From: JAITVM01 sp031551135
Lineage (GTDB): Bacteria > Bacillota > Clostridia > Lachnospirales > JAITVM01
DNA: 64,000 nt
Assembly (NCBI GenBank): GCA_031551135.1
Contig: JAVBOA010000003.1
Coordinates: forward strand, 1-64,000
Direction of reading: 5' to 3'
In this document: positions 27,661 through 35,445 of the stretch, one piece after another
Layout of the letters: every line of letters begins with the position of its first letter
Numbering within the stretch: position 1 is the stretch's first letter
Notes under the pieces: model-generated
The model's database searches: none
What the model saw: the letters and a program-made list of their open reading frames with translations, nothing else
Told to the model about the DNA's origin: nothing
Position numbers and translations under genes: made by a program

Positions 27661-28284
27661 ATGAAAATTGTATTTTGGGATTACGGCGGAACTATTTTGG
27701 ATGATTGTTGTATTTCTGTACAGTCCATCAATGATTTATTGGAAAACCGCCGCTTAAAAAACATTACTATAGAAGAATACAGAGAGCTTTATGGATTTCC
27801 TATAATCGAATTTTATGAAAAAATAGGATTTGATTTTGAAGTAGAGAGCTTTGATAAATTAACAGGCAGCTTTTTTGATTTATATAATCCGCGCTGTTCG
27901 ATTGCCTCGCTTAGAGAAGGCGCGGAAAAAGCACTGATTTTTTTTAAATCCGCAGGCTATAAACAAGTTATTCTTTCATCTGTAAAAACACTTGTCTTAA
28001 AAAAGCAATTGAGATATTATCATATACTGGACTATTTTGATGAAATAATCGCTTTGGATAAAACTTACAACGAGACAAAGCTTGACAAAATATTGAAATA
28101 TTATAATATACATAAAGGCGAAATCACCGAGTCAATATTGATTGGAGACACAATACAGGATTTTGAGATTTCGAAAAAAATTACAAGCAAATGTTATCTT
28201 GTCAATGGCGGGCATATCAGCAAATCTAGGCTTTTAGAAACAGGTGCTACTGTAATTGATAAGTTCGAGGAAATATATTCTTAA
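27661..28284 (+). CDS. HAD family hydrolase
   Basis: 207 residues. HAD motifs are motif I FWDYGGTILDD (nucleophile D7), motif II VILSSVKT, a lysine in NETKLDKI, and motif IV ILIGDTIQDFEIS (GDxxxD). The C1-type helical cap lies between motifs I and II, as in phosphoglycolate-phosphatase or beta-phosphoglucomutase relatives. Motif I has Gly where phosphatases carry the general-acid Asp (DxD), so chemistry may differ from a standard phosphatase. The ATG at 27661 is 10 bases after AGAGAGGA. The substrate is unknown. Confidence 0.8.
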   Translation: MKIVFWDYGGTILDDCCISVQSINDLLENRRLKNITIEEYRELYGFPIIEFYEKIGFDFEVESFDKLTGSFFDLYNPRCSIASLREGAEKALIFFKSAGYKQVILSSVKTLVLKKQLRYYHILDYFDEIIALDKTYNETKLDKILKYYNIHKGEITESILIGDTIQDFEISKKITSKCYLVNGGHISKSRLLETGATVIDKFEEIYS

Positions 28285-28540
28285 AATTCAATATAAATAA
28301 ATTAACTGAAATGGCGCATTTGCGCCTTTCTTAATGCGGTTTGGAAACAATTATTACAAAATTCAGCATATATTTGTAATTTATTGCCATGCGCGATTTT
28401 TGTTGATATAATTGAATTGATAGGAATTTGAAATTTGATTTTTATTATATATAAGTGTAGATTATAATATATACATTTGATACTGTTTTCGGTTGAAAAG
28501 TATAAAATATCTATAAATTGTATACAGTGGAGGATTTGGG

Positions 28541-28837
28541 ATGAGTATTGTCGAGACATATTTTAATAGTAAACAAAAACTAATGGAATATTTTGAAATA
28601 GATAATGATTATTATGTTTATAATGCTGTAAATTACAAATGGAATATTAGGAAAAATAACGAAGTTTCATTTTTGGTTCTATACAAAACTAACGAAATGA
28701 AGGAAGAATATGTTGTTGTAAAACGGAATAACTTGCCGCATTTTCAGGAAAAAGATGAATTTTCCTTGTATGTTGCGATAGACTGCATAAAAGTTGCTTT
28801 TATTGTAAAAAATAGTAACAGGCTTGCCGATATATAA
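28541..28837 (+). CDS. Unrecognised 98-residue protein
   Basis: I do not recognise this family. It has a good ribosome site (GTGGAGG) and a mixed charged sequence with tyrosine- and asparagine-rich stretches (YFEIDNDYYVYNAVNYKWNIRKNN), no signal peptide, no membrane segment and no cysteine motif. Alternating hydrophobic residues (EVSFLVLYKT, EYVVVKRNN) suggest a small beta-sheet domain. It stands alone between a HAD hydrolase and a coiled-coil membrane protein. Confidence 0.65.
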   Translation: MSIVETYFNSKQKLMEYFEIDNDYYVYNAVNYKWNIRKNNEVSFLVLYKTNEMKEEYVVVKRNNLPHFQEKDEFSLYVAIDCIKVAFIVKNSNRLADI

Positions 28838-28900
28838 TTATACCGGTTTTTTCAGAATTACAAAGCCGGCTCAAACTAATTTTATTAGGGGTTTTTGGCT

Positions 28901-30139
28901 ATGGATGAAAATGTAAGCAGAAGAACTATTTTTGACAAACTATTCTCTTTTATGAATTATTTAAATAAAGATAACAAATCGACAGAATATATTTTAAAAT
29001 CGAGATTTAGCAATTATTTAAACGGATTGGACAGAAAAAGCGAAACCTATTCTTTTGTAAAAACTGCTGCCGAATTGTGCGACGATGCAATGAAACTTTA
29101 CAGGCGAAAGCAGAATATTCAAGATAATATTCAGAATATTGAAAAAAGAATGGAAGAAATTGAATGTTTTCATAATTTAGGCAAAGAGGAAACAGATAAG
29201 CTTCAGGCTTTGCTGGATAAATTTGTGAATATCAGCAGAGAAAAGAATGATTTGTATTACTCTTTGAGTGGATTTGAACAGGGATTAGGCTATCTTGAGG
29301 CGATCGAAGAAGATGCGAATTTTGCCCTTGAGCAAATCAAAGAGGCCGAAAAAAAACAGCGGATTCTGCGCCACGATGTCGGCTATATCGAAGGAGAAAA
29401 GGCCGAGCTTGAATACCAAAAAGAAAGAATCGAAAAATCTTTAGAATATTTTAGATATTTTGGTTTGGGTTTAATTTCTATTTTTATCGCAGGGATTTTT
29501 ACTTTTTCTTATGCATTTGTTGTTCTTTCGGCGGATATTTTAATGCCTGCTTCGGTTTTGGCGGCTTCGGTTTTTCTTTTGTCTGTTACGGTTTTTATTT
29601 TAAGGCGGCGTGCCGATTATGAAATCCGTATGAATTTGAAAAAGCAAAAACGTGCGATAGAGCTTTTGAATAAAAAAAATACGGTGCTTGCGTATTATAC
29701 AAATTTTTTGCGCTTTGAATATAAAAAATACCGCGTTAATTCTTCTAACACTTTGGAAGAAAATCTATCGGATTTGCAGCATTATAGGCATCTTAATAAG
29801 CGTTACGACACTATTCGAAAAATCATGTATAAATCAGAGCAGGAAATTGAAACTTTTTTACGCCATAAAGAAATTAAATCTACGTCGGCTTCGATAGAGA
29901 CTTTTTCAAAAACCATTAATTTGGAAAACAAGCGCAAATATTATTCGGAATTGGAAGAAGAGCGCAATCATCTTGAAAATGAGATTATTTCAATAGATAA
30001 GCAAAATGACGAGCTTTGGGATTTGATTCTTGTTCTGCATGAAAACGATAAAACTGAGGAAAAACTTGTTGACAGAATTATTCAGGACTATTATGACGAA
30101 ATTGGTGTGACTATTGACAGTTCTGCTGTTTTTGTATAG
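28901..30139 (+). CDS. Membrane protein with two transmembrane segments flanked by long coiled coils
   Basis: 412 residues, family not recognised. An N-terminal coiled-coil region (about residues 60-175, e.g. IQDNIQNIEKRMEEIECFHNLGKEE) is followed by two hydrophobic helices (FGLGLISIFIAGIFTFSYAFVVL and MPASVLAASVFLLSVTVFIL) joined by a very short loop, then a second long coiled coil to the end. Both soluble parts would lie on the same, probably cytoplasmic, side. This suggests a structural or scaffolding role, which is inference. The ATG at 28901 lies 9 bases after TTAGGGG. The end of the gene contains the valS promoter. Confidence 0.7.
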   Translation: MDENVSRRTIFDKLFSFMNYLNKDNKSTEYILKSRFSNYLNGLDRKSETYSFVKTAAELCDDAMKLYRRKQNIQDNIQNIEKRMEEIECFHNLGKEETDKLQALLDKFVNISREKNDLYYSLSGFEQGLGYLEAIEEDANFALEQIKEAEKKQRILRHDVGYIEGEKAELEYQKERIEKSLEYFRYFGLGLISIFIAGIFTFSYAFVVLSADILMPASVLAASVFLLSVTVFILRRRADYEIRMNLKKQKRAIELLNKKNTVLAYYTNFLRFEYKKYRVNSSNTLEENLSDLQHYRHLNKRYDTIRKIMYKSEQEIETFLRHKEIKSTSASIETFSKTINLENKRKYYSELEEERNHLENEIISIDKQNDELWDLILVLHENDKTEEKLVDRIIQDYYDEIGVTIDSSAVFV

Positions 30140-30142
30140 AAT
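30114..30142 (+). promoter_or_regulatory. Sigma-A-type promoter for the valS T-box transcript
   Basis: TTGACA, 17 bases, TAGAAT. It lies mostly inside the last codons of the preceding gene and just upstream of the T-box leader. Confidence 0.7.
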
Positions 30143-30171
30143 GATTTTTATTATACATTTGTTTTGCTATG

Positions 30172-30367
30172 AAGAAGAGGATTAGATTATGGCTTCTAAA
30201 AGAGATTGATACCCATGGGCTGAAAGGTATTTTTAGAAAAGCGTTTTCGAAGGTTGCTTCCGAGCAAAAACCGTTTGTCACGATATAACAACAAAGAGCC
30301 TGCTTTGCAGGAATTAAGGTGGTACCGCGAGTCTTTCGTCCTTTTGGACAAAAGGCTCTTTTTTATT
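30172..30367 (+). promoter_or_regulatory. T-box riboswitch leader of valS
   Basis: The T-box core AAGGTGGTACCGCGAG is at about 30319-30334, followed by a terminator hairpin (GAGTCTTTCGTCC / GGACAAAAGGCTC) and six T. Upstream lies a Stem I-like hairpin (TTCTAAAA / TTTTAGAA around an apical GATACC / GGTATT). In T-boxes, uncharged tRNA pairs its NCCA end with TGGN; here TGGT expects discriminator A, as in tRNA-Val. I could not fix the specifier codon by eye; GTT near 30261 is one candidate. Low valyl-tRNA charging should favour the antiterminator and valS expression. Confidence 0.88.
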
Positions 30368-30396
30368 TCGAAAAAAATTTTTAGGGGTTGAAAAAA

Positions 30397-33030
30397 ATGC
30401 GCAAGGAATTGGAAAAATCATATAATCCGGATATCGAAGATAGAATTTATAAAAATTGGGAAGAAAAAAAATATTTCCATGCCAAAATTGACAAGGACAA
30501 AAAACCGTATACTATTGTAATGCCGCCGCCGAATATTACCGGTAAACTTCATATGGGGCATGCGCTGAACAATTCGCTACAGGACTGTTTGATACGTGCG
30601 AAACGTATGCAGGGATATTCTGCGCTTTGGATTCCGGGAACAGACCATGCCGCAATCGCCACAGAGGTAAAAATTGTTGAAGCAATGGCGGAAGAGGGCT
30701 TGACGAAAGAAGAACTCGGGCGCGAAAACTTTCTGGAGCGCGCGTGGGATTGGAAACGCGTTTACGGCGGAGAAATTATTAACCAGCTAAAAAAACTCGG
30801 CTGTTCCTGCGATTGGGACAGAGAAAGTTTTACTATGGATGATGACCTTTCCAGAGCGGTTTTGCATGTCTTTGTAAAGCTGTATAAAAAAGATTATATT
30901 TATCGCGGAGAGAGATTGATAAACTGGTGTCCCGAATGTAAAACTTCAATTTCTGATGCCGAAGTTGACCACAAAGATATTAATGCGAAATTATATTATT
31001 TAAAATATCCGATTATCGGTTCGGACGAATTTTTGACTTTTGCGACAACACGCCCGGAGACGATTTTGGGAGATACAGCAATTGCCGTTAATCCGGCCGA
31101 CGAAAGATATCTGCATTTGATAGGGAAAAAAGTTCGTATCCCGATAATCGACCGTGAAATACCGATTATTGCAGATGAATATGTAGAAAAAGATTTCGGT
31201 TCGGGTGTTGTTAAAATAACTCCAGCGCACGACCCTAATGATTTTGAAGTGGGATTAAGGCATAAACTTCCTATTATTAATGTTATTAACGACGACGGAA
31301 CGATTAACGAGAACGGCGGAATTTATCAAGGTCTTGAGCGTTTTGCGGCAAGAGAAGAAATTTTAAATGATTTCAAAAAACAGAACCTTTTTGTTAAAAT
31401 AGAAGATTTAAATCATTCGGTTGGCGTTCATGGAAGATGCGGAACGGTTGTTGAGCCGCTTATCAGAATGCAATGGTTTGTCAAAATGGAGCAAATGGGC
31501 AAACGTGCGCTCGATGCATATTTGAACAAAGAGCTTAAATTTGTGCCGGAACATTACGCCAAAATTTATGTAAATTGGCTTGAAAATATAAAGGATTGGT
31601 GCATATCTCGGCAATTATGGTGGGGTCATAGGATTCCGGCGTATTATTGCGAAAAATGCGGTCATATAAATGTTTCGGAATCTGCACCGGAATTTTGTGA
31701 AAAATGCAATCATACGGGATTAAAACAGGATGAAGATACTTTGGATACATGGTTTTCTTCGGCGCTTTGGCCGTTTTCCACGCTTGGATGGCCCGAAAAA
31801 ACTCCCGATTATGATTATTTTTTCCCGACTGACGTTTTGGTTACAGCTTATGACATTATTTTCTTCTGGGTAATCAGAATGGTTTTTTCCAGCTTAGAAC
31901 AGACCGATAAATTACCGTTTAAAGATGTTTTGATAAACGGAATTGTGAGAGATGACAAAGGTCAGAAAATGTCAAAATCTAAAGGAAACGGAATTGATCC
32001 TCTGGATATTATCGATAAATTTGGCTCGGATGCGCTTAGATTGACTTTAATGTCCGGAAATGCCGCCGGAAGCGATATGCGTTTCAGCTATGAAAAATTG
32101 GAATCCGACCGTGCTTTTTTAAATAAAATATGGAACGCGACCAGATTTGTTATGATGAATTTCGATGAAAACGAACCAAAAGCCGGTCAGCTCATGGCGG
32201 AAGATAAATGGATTTTGTCACGTGTAAACTCGCTTGCGAAAAAAGTTACGGAAAATATTGACTCTTATGAATTGGGCTTGGCTTTGCAAAATGTTTATGA
32301 ATTTATTTGGGGCGAATATTGCGACTGGTATATTGAAATGGTAAAGCCGAGATTATATAATAAAGATGATACTAGCAGAGAATCCGCACTTTATACGCTC
32401 AAAGAAGTTTTAATCAGGGCGCTGAAGCTTTTGCATCCATTTTTGCCGTTTATTACCGAAGAAATTTTTACGACAATCCAATCCGACGAGGAGACGATTT
32501 TATTATCAAAATGGCCGGTGTTCGAGGAATCCTTGAATTTCTCCGCCGAAGAAAACGAAATAGAGATAATAAAAGCTGCGATTAAATCTATCAGAAATAT
32601 CCGCGCCGAAATGAACGTGCTGCCTTCTAAAAAATCAAATATTTTTATTGTGTCACAAAATGAATATATTCGAAATGTGTTCGAGAAAGGTAAATTGTTT
32701 TTGAAAACGCTGGCTCACGGTAACGACGTAATAATTCAGTCTGATAATACGGGAATCGGCGATGATGCCGTTTCTGCGATAATTCAGGATGGTGTGATTT
32801 ATCTGCCTTTTGCGGAACTCATAGATTTTGAAAAAGAAATCGCGCGCCTTGAAAAAGAAAAAGACAAGCTGATGAAAGAAGTTGAGCGGGTTGAGAAAAA
32901 ACTCGGAAACGAAGGCTTTGTTGCGAAAGCTCCTCCGGCATTGATTCAAGAAGAAAAGGAAAAAGCGGAAAAATACAAAAATATGTTATTGCAAGCGGAC
33001 GCTCAGCTAAATAAAATAAAGAGAAAATAA
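30397..33030 (+). CDS. valS: Valyl-tRNA synthetase
   Basis: 877 residues, full length class I aminoacyl-tRNA synthetase. The HIGH-type motif NITGKLHMGH is near residue 50, the KMSKS motif GQKMSKSKGNGIDP near 525, an editing domain lies between them (TTRPETILGDTAIAVNP, TPAHDPNDFEVG), and the C-terminal coiled-coil tRNA-binding arm is ELIDFEKEIARLEKEKDKLMKEVERVEKKL. The ATG at 30397 is preferred over TTG 30388 because AGGGG lies 9 bases upstream. Expression is controlled by the T-box. A LUD-domain gene follows after 12 bp. Confidence 0.98.
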   Translation: MRKELEKSYNPDIEDRIYKNWEEKKYFHAKIDKDKKPYTIVMPPPNITGKLHMGHALNNSLQDCLIRAKRMQGYSALWIPGTDHAAIATEVKIVEAMAEEGLTKEELGRENFLERAWDWKRVYGGEIINQLKKLGCSCDWDRESFTMDDDLSRAVLHVFVKLYKKDYIYRGERLINWCPECKTSISDAEVDHKDINAKLYYLKYPIIGSDEFLTFATTRPETILGDTAIAVNPADERYLHLIGKKVRIPIIDREIPIIADEYVEKDFGSGVVKITPAHDPNDFEVGLRHKLPIINVINDDGTINENGGIYQGLERFAAREEILNDFKKQNLFVKIEDLNHSVGVHGRCGTVVEPLIRMQWFVKMEQMGKRALDAYLNKELKFVPEHYAKIYVNWLENIKDWCISRQLWWGHRIPAYYCEKCGHINVSESAPEFCEKCNHTGLKQDEDTLDTWFSSALWPFSTLGWPEKTPDYDYFFPTDVLVTAYDIIFFWVIRMVFSSLEQTDKLPFKDVLINGIVRDDKGQKMSKSKGNGIDPLDIIDKFGSDALRLTLMSGNAAGSDMRFSYEKLESDRAFLNKIWNATRFVMMNFDENEPKAGQLMAEDKWILSRVNSLAKKVTENIDSYELGLALQNVYEFIWGEYCDWYIEMVKPRLYNKDDTSRESALYTLKEVLIRALKLLHPFLPFITEEIFTTIQSDEETILLSKWPVFEESLNFSAEENEIEIIKAAIKSIRNIRAEMNVLPSKKSNIFIVSQNEYIRNVFEKGKLFLKTLAHGNDVIIQSDNTGIGDDAVSAIIQDGVIYLPFAELIDFEKEIARLEKEKDKLMKEVERVEKKLGNEGFVAKAPPALIQEEKEKAEKYKNMLLQADAQLNKIKRK

Positions 33031-33042
33031 GGGGGTTTTAAT

Positions 33043-33678
33043 TTGGATGTAATAAAAAAAACCTACGAGCTGCAGGCTCAGCAATTGATTAATGCTTTTA
33101 AAGGTCGAAATATGGAGGCGTTTTATTGTGACAACAAAGAAGACGCTAAAAACAAAACGCTGGAGCTTATTGCAGAAAATTCGACAGTGTCGTTTGGAGG
33201 TTCAGTTACTTTAGCGCAAACCGGAATTTTGGACGCTTTGAGAAACGGAAATTATAATCTCCTAGACCGTGATAATGCTGAAACTCCTGAAAAAGGCAAA
33301 CAAATAATGTACGATTCCTTTAAAGCTGATTATTATTTACTTTCTGCAAACGCAATGACAATCGATGGCAAATTAATAAATATTGACGGACGCGGAAACA
33401 GGCTGGCGGCTTTTATTTTCGGCCCGAAAAACATAATTGTTGTCGCTTCTATGAATAAAGTATTTCTGGATGAAAAATCGGCTTTGGAAAGAGTTAGGAA
33501 TTTTGCTTCACCTGTAAACGTTCAGCGGCTTGGCAAAAAAACTCCATGTTCAGTAACCGGAATTTGCGCAGATTGCAATTCGCCGGAATGTATTTGCAGT
33601 CATATAGTGATAACCCGCCATTCGCAAATTAAAAACAGAATTAAAATTGTATTAGTTGGTGAAAATTTAGGTTTTTAA
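33043..33678 (+). CDS. LUD (DUF162) domain protein, lactate-utilisation type
   Basis: 211 residues. It matches the LUD domain found in LutB/LutC and stand-alone proteins: NSTVSFGGSVTLAQTGILDALR, YYLLSANAMTIDGKLINIDGRGNRLAAFIFGPKNIIVVASMNKV, and a C-terminal cysteine cluster (CSVTGICADCNSPECICSH). LutABC oxidises lactate, but LutA/B-type partners are absent here and single LUD proteins may do something else. TTG start at 33043 behind a GGGGG ribosome site. It is co-transcribed with valS and closed by a terminator. Confidence 0.85.
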   Translation: MDVIKKTYELQAQQLINAFKGRNMEAFYCDNKEDAKNKTLELIAENSTVSFGGSVTLAQTGILDALRNGNYNLLDRDNAETPEKGKQIMYDSFKADYYLLSANAMTIDGKLINIDGRGNRLAAFIFGPKNIIVVASMNKVFLDEKSALERVRNFASPVNVQRLGKKTPCSVTGICADCNSPECICSHIVITRHSQIKNRIKIVLVGENLGF

Positions 33679-33686
33679 GAAAATGA

Positions 33687-33718
33687 AATCCCGCAAACAG
33701 CCGTTTGCGGGATTTTTT
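33687..33718. terminator. Terminator between the LUD gene and the convergent Crp/Fnr gene
   Basis: AATCCCGCAAAC / GTTTGCGGGATT stem with T- and A-tracts, functional in both directions. Confidence 0.9.
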
Positions 33719-34403
33719 AGAGACTGTTGAATTTTTCTAAATCAATTATTTTTATATGAGATTTGTAAAAGTCAATTATTCCTTCGCTTTTCATTTTGGA
33801 TAATTCTCTGGACAATGAAGGTTGTGGGATAAAAAGGTATTCGGATAATTGTTTTCGGTTATAATCTAATAATAAATACGAATTTTCAACGGATGACATG
33901 TTATTGCGCAAATAAGTTATTATTTTTTCACGTATCGATTTTGTTCTCAAAAATCTTATTGTGTTAATGAGCCCGCTGCAATGTACACTCATATGAAAAA
34001 GTAAGTTTTTTAATAGTAAAATGCCGGCTCGAGTTTCTTTTTCGAAAATATAATCAAGTTGTGCACCTTTGAAAAACATAACAACACAGTCGGTTTTTGA
34101 AACAAAATCTGCGGTCCAAGTTTTTTTTCCTACAAAATATGTCACAAGTCCAAAAATTTCACCTGCGTTAAATGTCTCAAATATAGTACGTTCCCCTCCG
34201 GAGTTTGTAATTGTATAAATAACTTCTCCGGATAAAACGGCACATATATCAACAACGGGTTCATCTTGCCTAATTATTGTAGTATTTTTATTAAAGGTCT
34301 TGATTACCGGATTCAGGTCTTCAAAAATCTCATTTATTAAATCATTGTCCATATCATAGAAAATTCTGGTTTTTTTAAATACTTCTATATATTTTTTTTC
34401 GAT
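33717..34403 (-). CDS. Crp/Fnr family transcriptional regulator, probable AUC start
   Basis: 228 residues as drawn. An N-terminal cyclic-nucleotide-binding-like beta-roll (KTFNKNTTIIRQDEPVVDICAVLSGEVIYTI ... FETFNAGEIFGLVTYF) is followed by a C-terminal winged helix-turn-helix (LLLDYNRKQLSEYLFIPQPSLSRELSKMKSEGIIDFY). No FNR-type cysteine cluster is seen. Start choice: AGGAGA lies exactly 7 bases before an ATC codon at 34403-34401, and the sequence from there (EKKYIEVFKKTRIFY) fits the usual family N terminus. The only upstream start-like codon in frame is a TTG at 34442 without a ribosome site, and the internal ATG (MDND...) also lacks one. The effector is unknown; it is divergent from the pilin cluster. 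Confidence 0.8.
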   Translation of the reverse strand: MEKKYIEVFKKTRIFYDMDNDLINEIFEDLNPVIKTFNKNTTIIRQDEPVVDICAVLSGEVIYTITNSGGERTIFETFNAGEIFGLVTYFVGKKTWTADFVSKTDCVVMFFKGAQLDYIFEKETRAGILLLKNLLFHMSVHCSGLINTIRFLRTKSIREKIITYLRNNMSSVENSYLLLDYNRKQLSEYLFIPQPSLSRELSKMKSEGIIDFYKSHIKIIDLEKFNSL

Positions 34404-34825
34404 GTAAATCTCTCCTGTCAAAACTTGATGCCAAATTCGCAATACTGACGAACAATTGTTTTTTTGCTCATCGACTCATATTATTTAGTATGCGCAGATA
34501 TGGTCTGATTTATTGTGATCTATACTGATTCCATTAGTTTCAATGATTCAACCGGTAATTAGTATTATACGTGCGTTTCTGCTCATCGAATTCACCATAA
34601 ATAATTACAAAGAATGGAATTTATTTTTTCTTAAATAAATATATTAACATGCTATATATTTACAAAAAATAACCTATGTTATGGTTTTTAAAAATTATAT
34701 AACCGATAATTGAAACGTAAGAAATCAGCATGCAATTTCAATTGCATCAGATTCACTTTATTTTATGGGGGGTCTGCACAGAAAGAGATGCAAAGTAAAC
34801 CAAAAAGGCGGGGGAGGAATTAATA
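34404..34825. other. Divergent regulatory region between the Crp/Fnr gene and the pilin-like cluster
   Basis: 422 bp, AT-rich. It contains the perfect palindrome ATGCAATT TC AATTGCAT (34730-34747), a near-repeat of TGCTCATCGA at about 34465 and 34581, and a purine-rich GGGGGG stretch at about 34767. No gene is recognised. The palindrome is a reasonable operator candidate. Confidence 0.5.
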
Positions 34826-35353
34826 CTGAAATCAATTAAACGTAATAGAAAATACATAGGCTCTGTAATGATTATTGTATTAATGTTCTTTGTGTTGATA
34901 TCAGTAATTTCTGTTTCAGTTTTAAAATTGATTTCTCTTAATTCATCAGAAATACTGAGCCAAGAAAACAAGATAAATGCATATTATTGTGCTTTATCGG
35001 GGATAGAGCTGGGAACGGCTGCACTTTTAGAAAAAAAACCAAATCCGAATTATAATCCACTAGACGATAACAATGAACCTTCAGAAATTGATTTAATGTA
35101 CGAATATTCAAAAAAAGATATTGGAAGTTTGACTCAAGATATTATTCTTCCCGATACAGGAAAATCTGTTTATATCGAAATTTCGAGAAAGATTGTCTCA
35201 GACAAGCCTTGGGTAGAAATTACATCGATCGGAAAATATAAGAACAAGGCAGGAAAATTAACAACAAGTGTCGGTCACGTCAGCTTTTTAGCAGAAAATC
35301 CAAAAATAAACGAATGGGATTTAAATTACCCGGTAAAAATTAAACCGAGATAA
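34826..35353 (+). CDS. PilX-like pseudopilin / minor pilin, probable CUG start
   Basis: 175 residues if started at CTG 34826. The N terminus would read (M)KSIKRNRKYIGSVMIIVLMFFVLISVISVSVLKL: a basic leader, a small residue and a long hydrophobic helix, like PilX or GspK-type proteins, without the Glu+5 of major pilins. GGGGGAGG lies 8 bases before CTG. The first ATG (34868) would delete the basic leader and has no ribosome site. The rest contains INAYYCALSGIELGTAALLEKK and a C-terminal beta-rich domain. It is the first gene of a four-gene prepilin-like cluster. I infer a pilus or pseudopilus tip component. Confidence 0.72.
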   Translation: MKSIKRNRKYIGSVMIIVLMFFVLISVISVSVLKLISLNSSEILSQENKINAYYCALSGIELGTAALLEKKPNPNYNPLDDNNEPSEIDLMYEYSKKDIGSLTQDIILPDTGKSVYIEISRKIVSDKPWVEITSIGKYKNKAGKLTTSVGHVSFLAENPKINEWDLNYPVKIKPR

Positions 35354-35445
35354 GTCATGGAAATATTGATAAAGATGTATTTTCTTGGCAGTTTAAAAAA
35401 TTGCTTTCTCAATAAAAATATTCCTGCGCAAAATGATGGTGAAAA

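Noticed and set aside
34767..34820. Possible c-di-GMP riboswitch before the pilin cluster (TGCACAG, ATGCAAAGTAAACC)
   Set aside because: Only scattered pieces resemble the GEMM core; the paired stems and tetraloop are missing and the stretch is too short.
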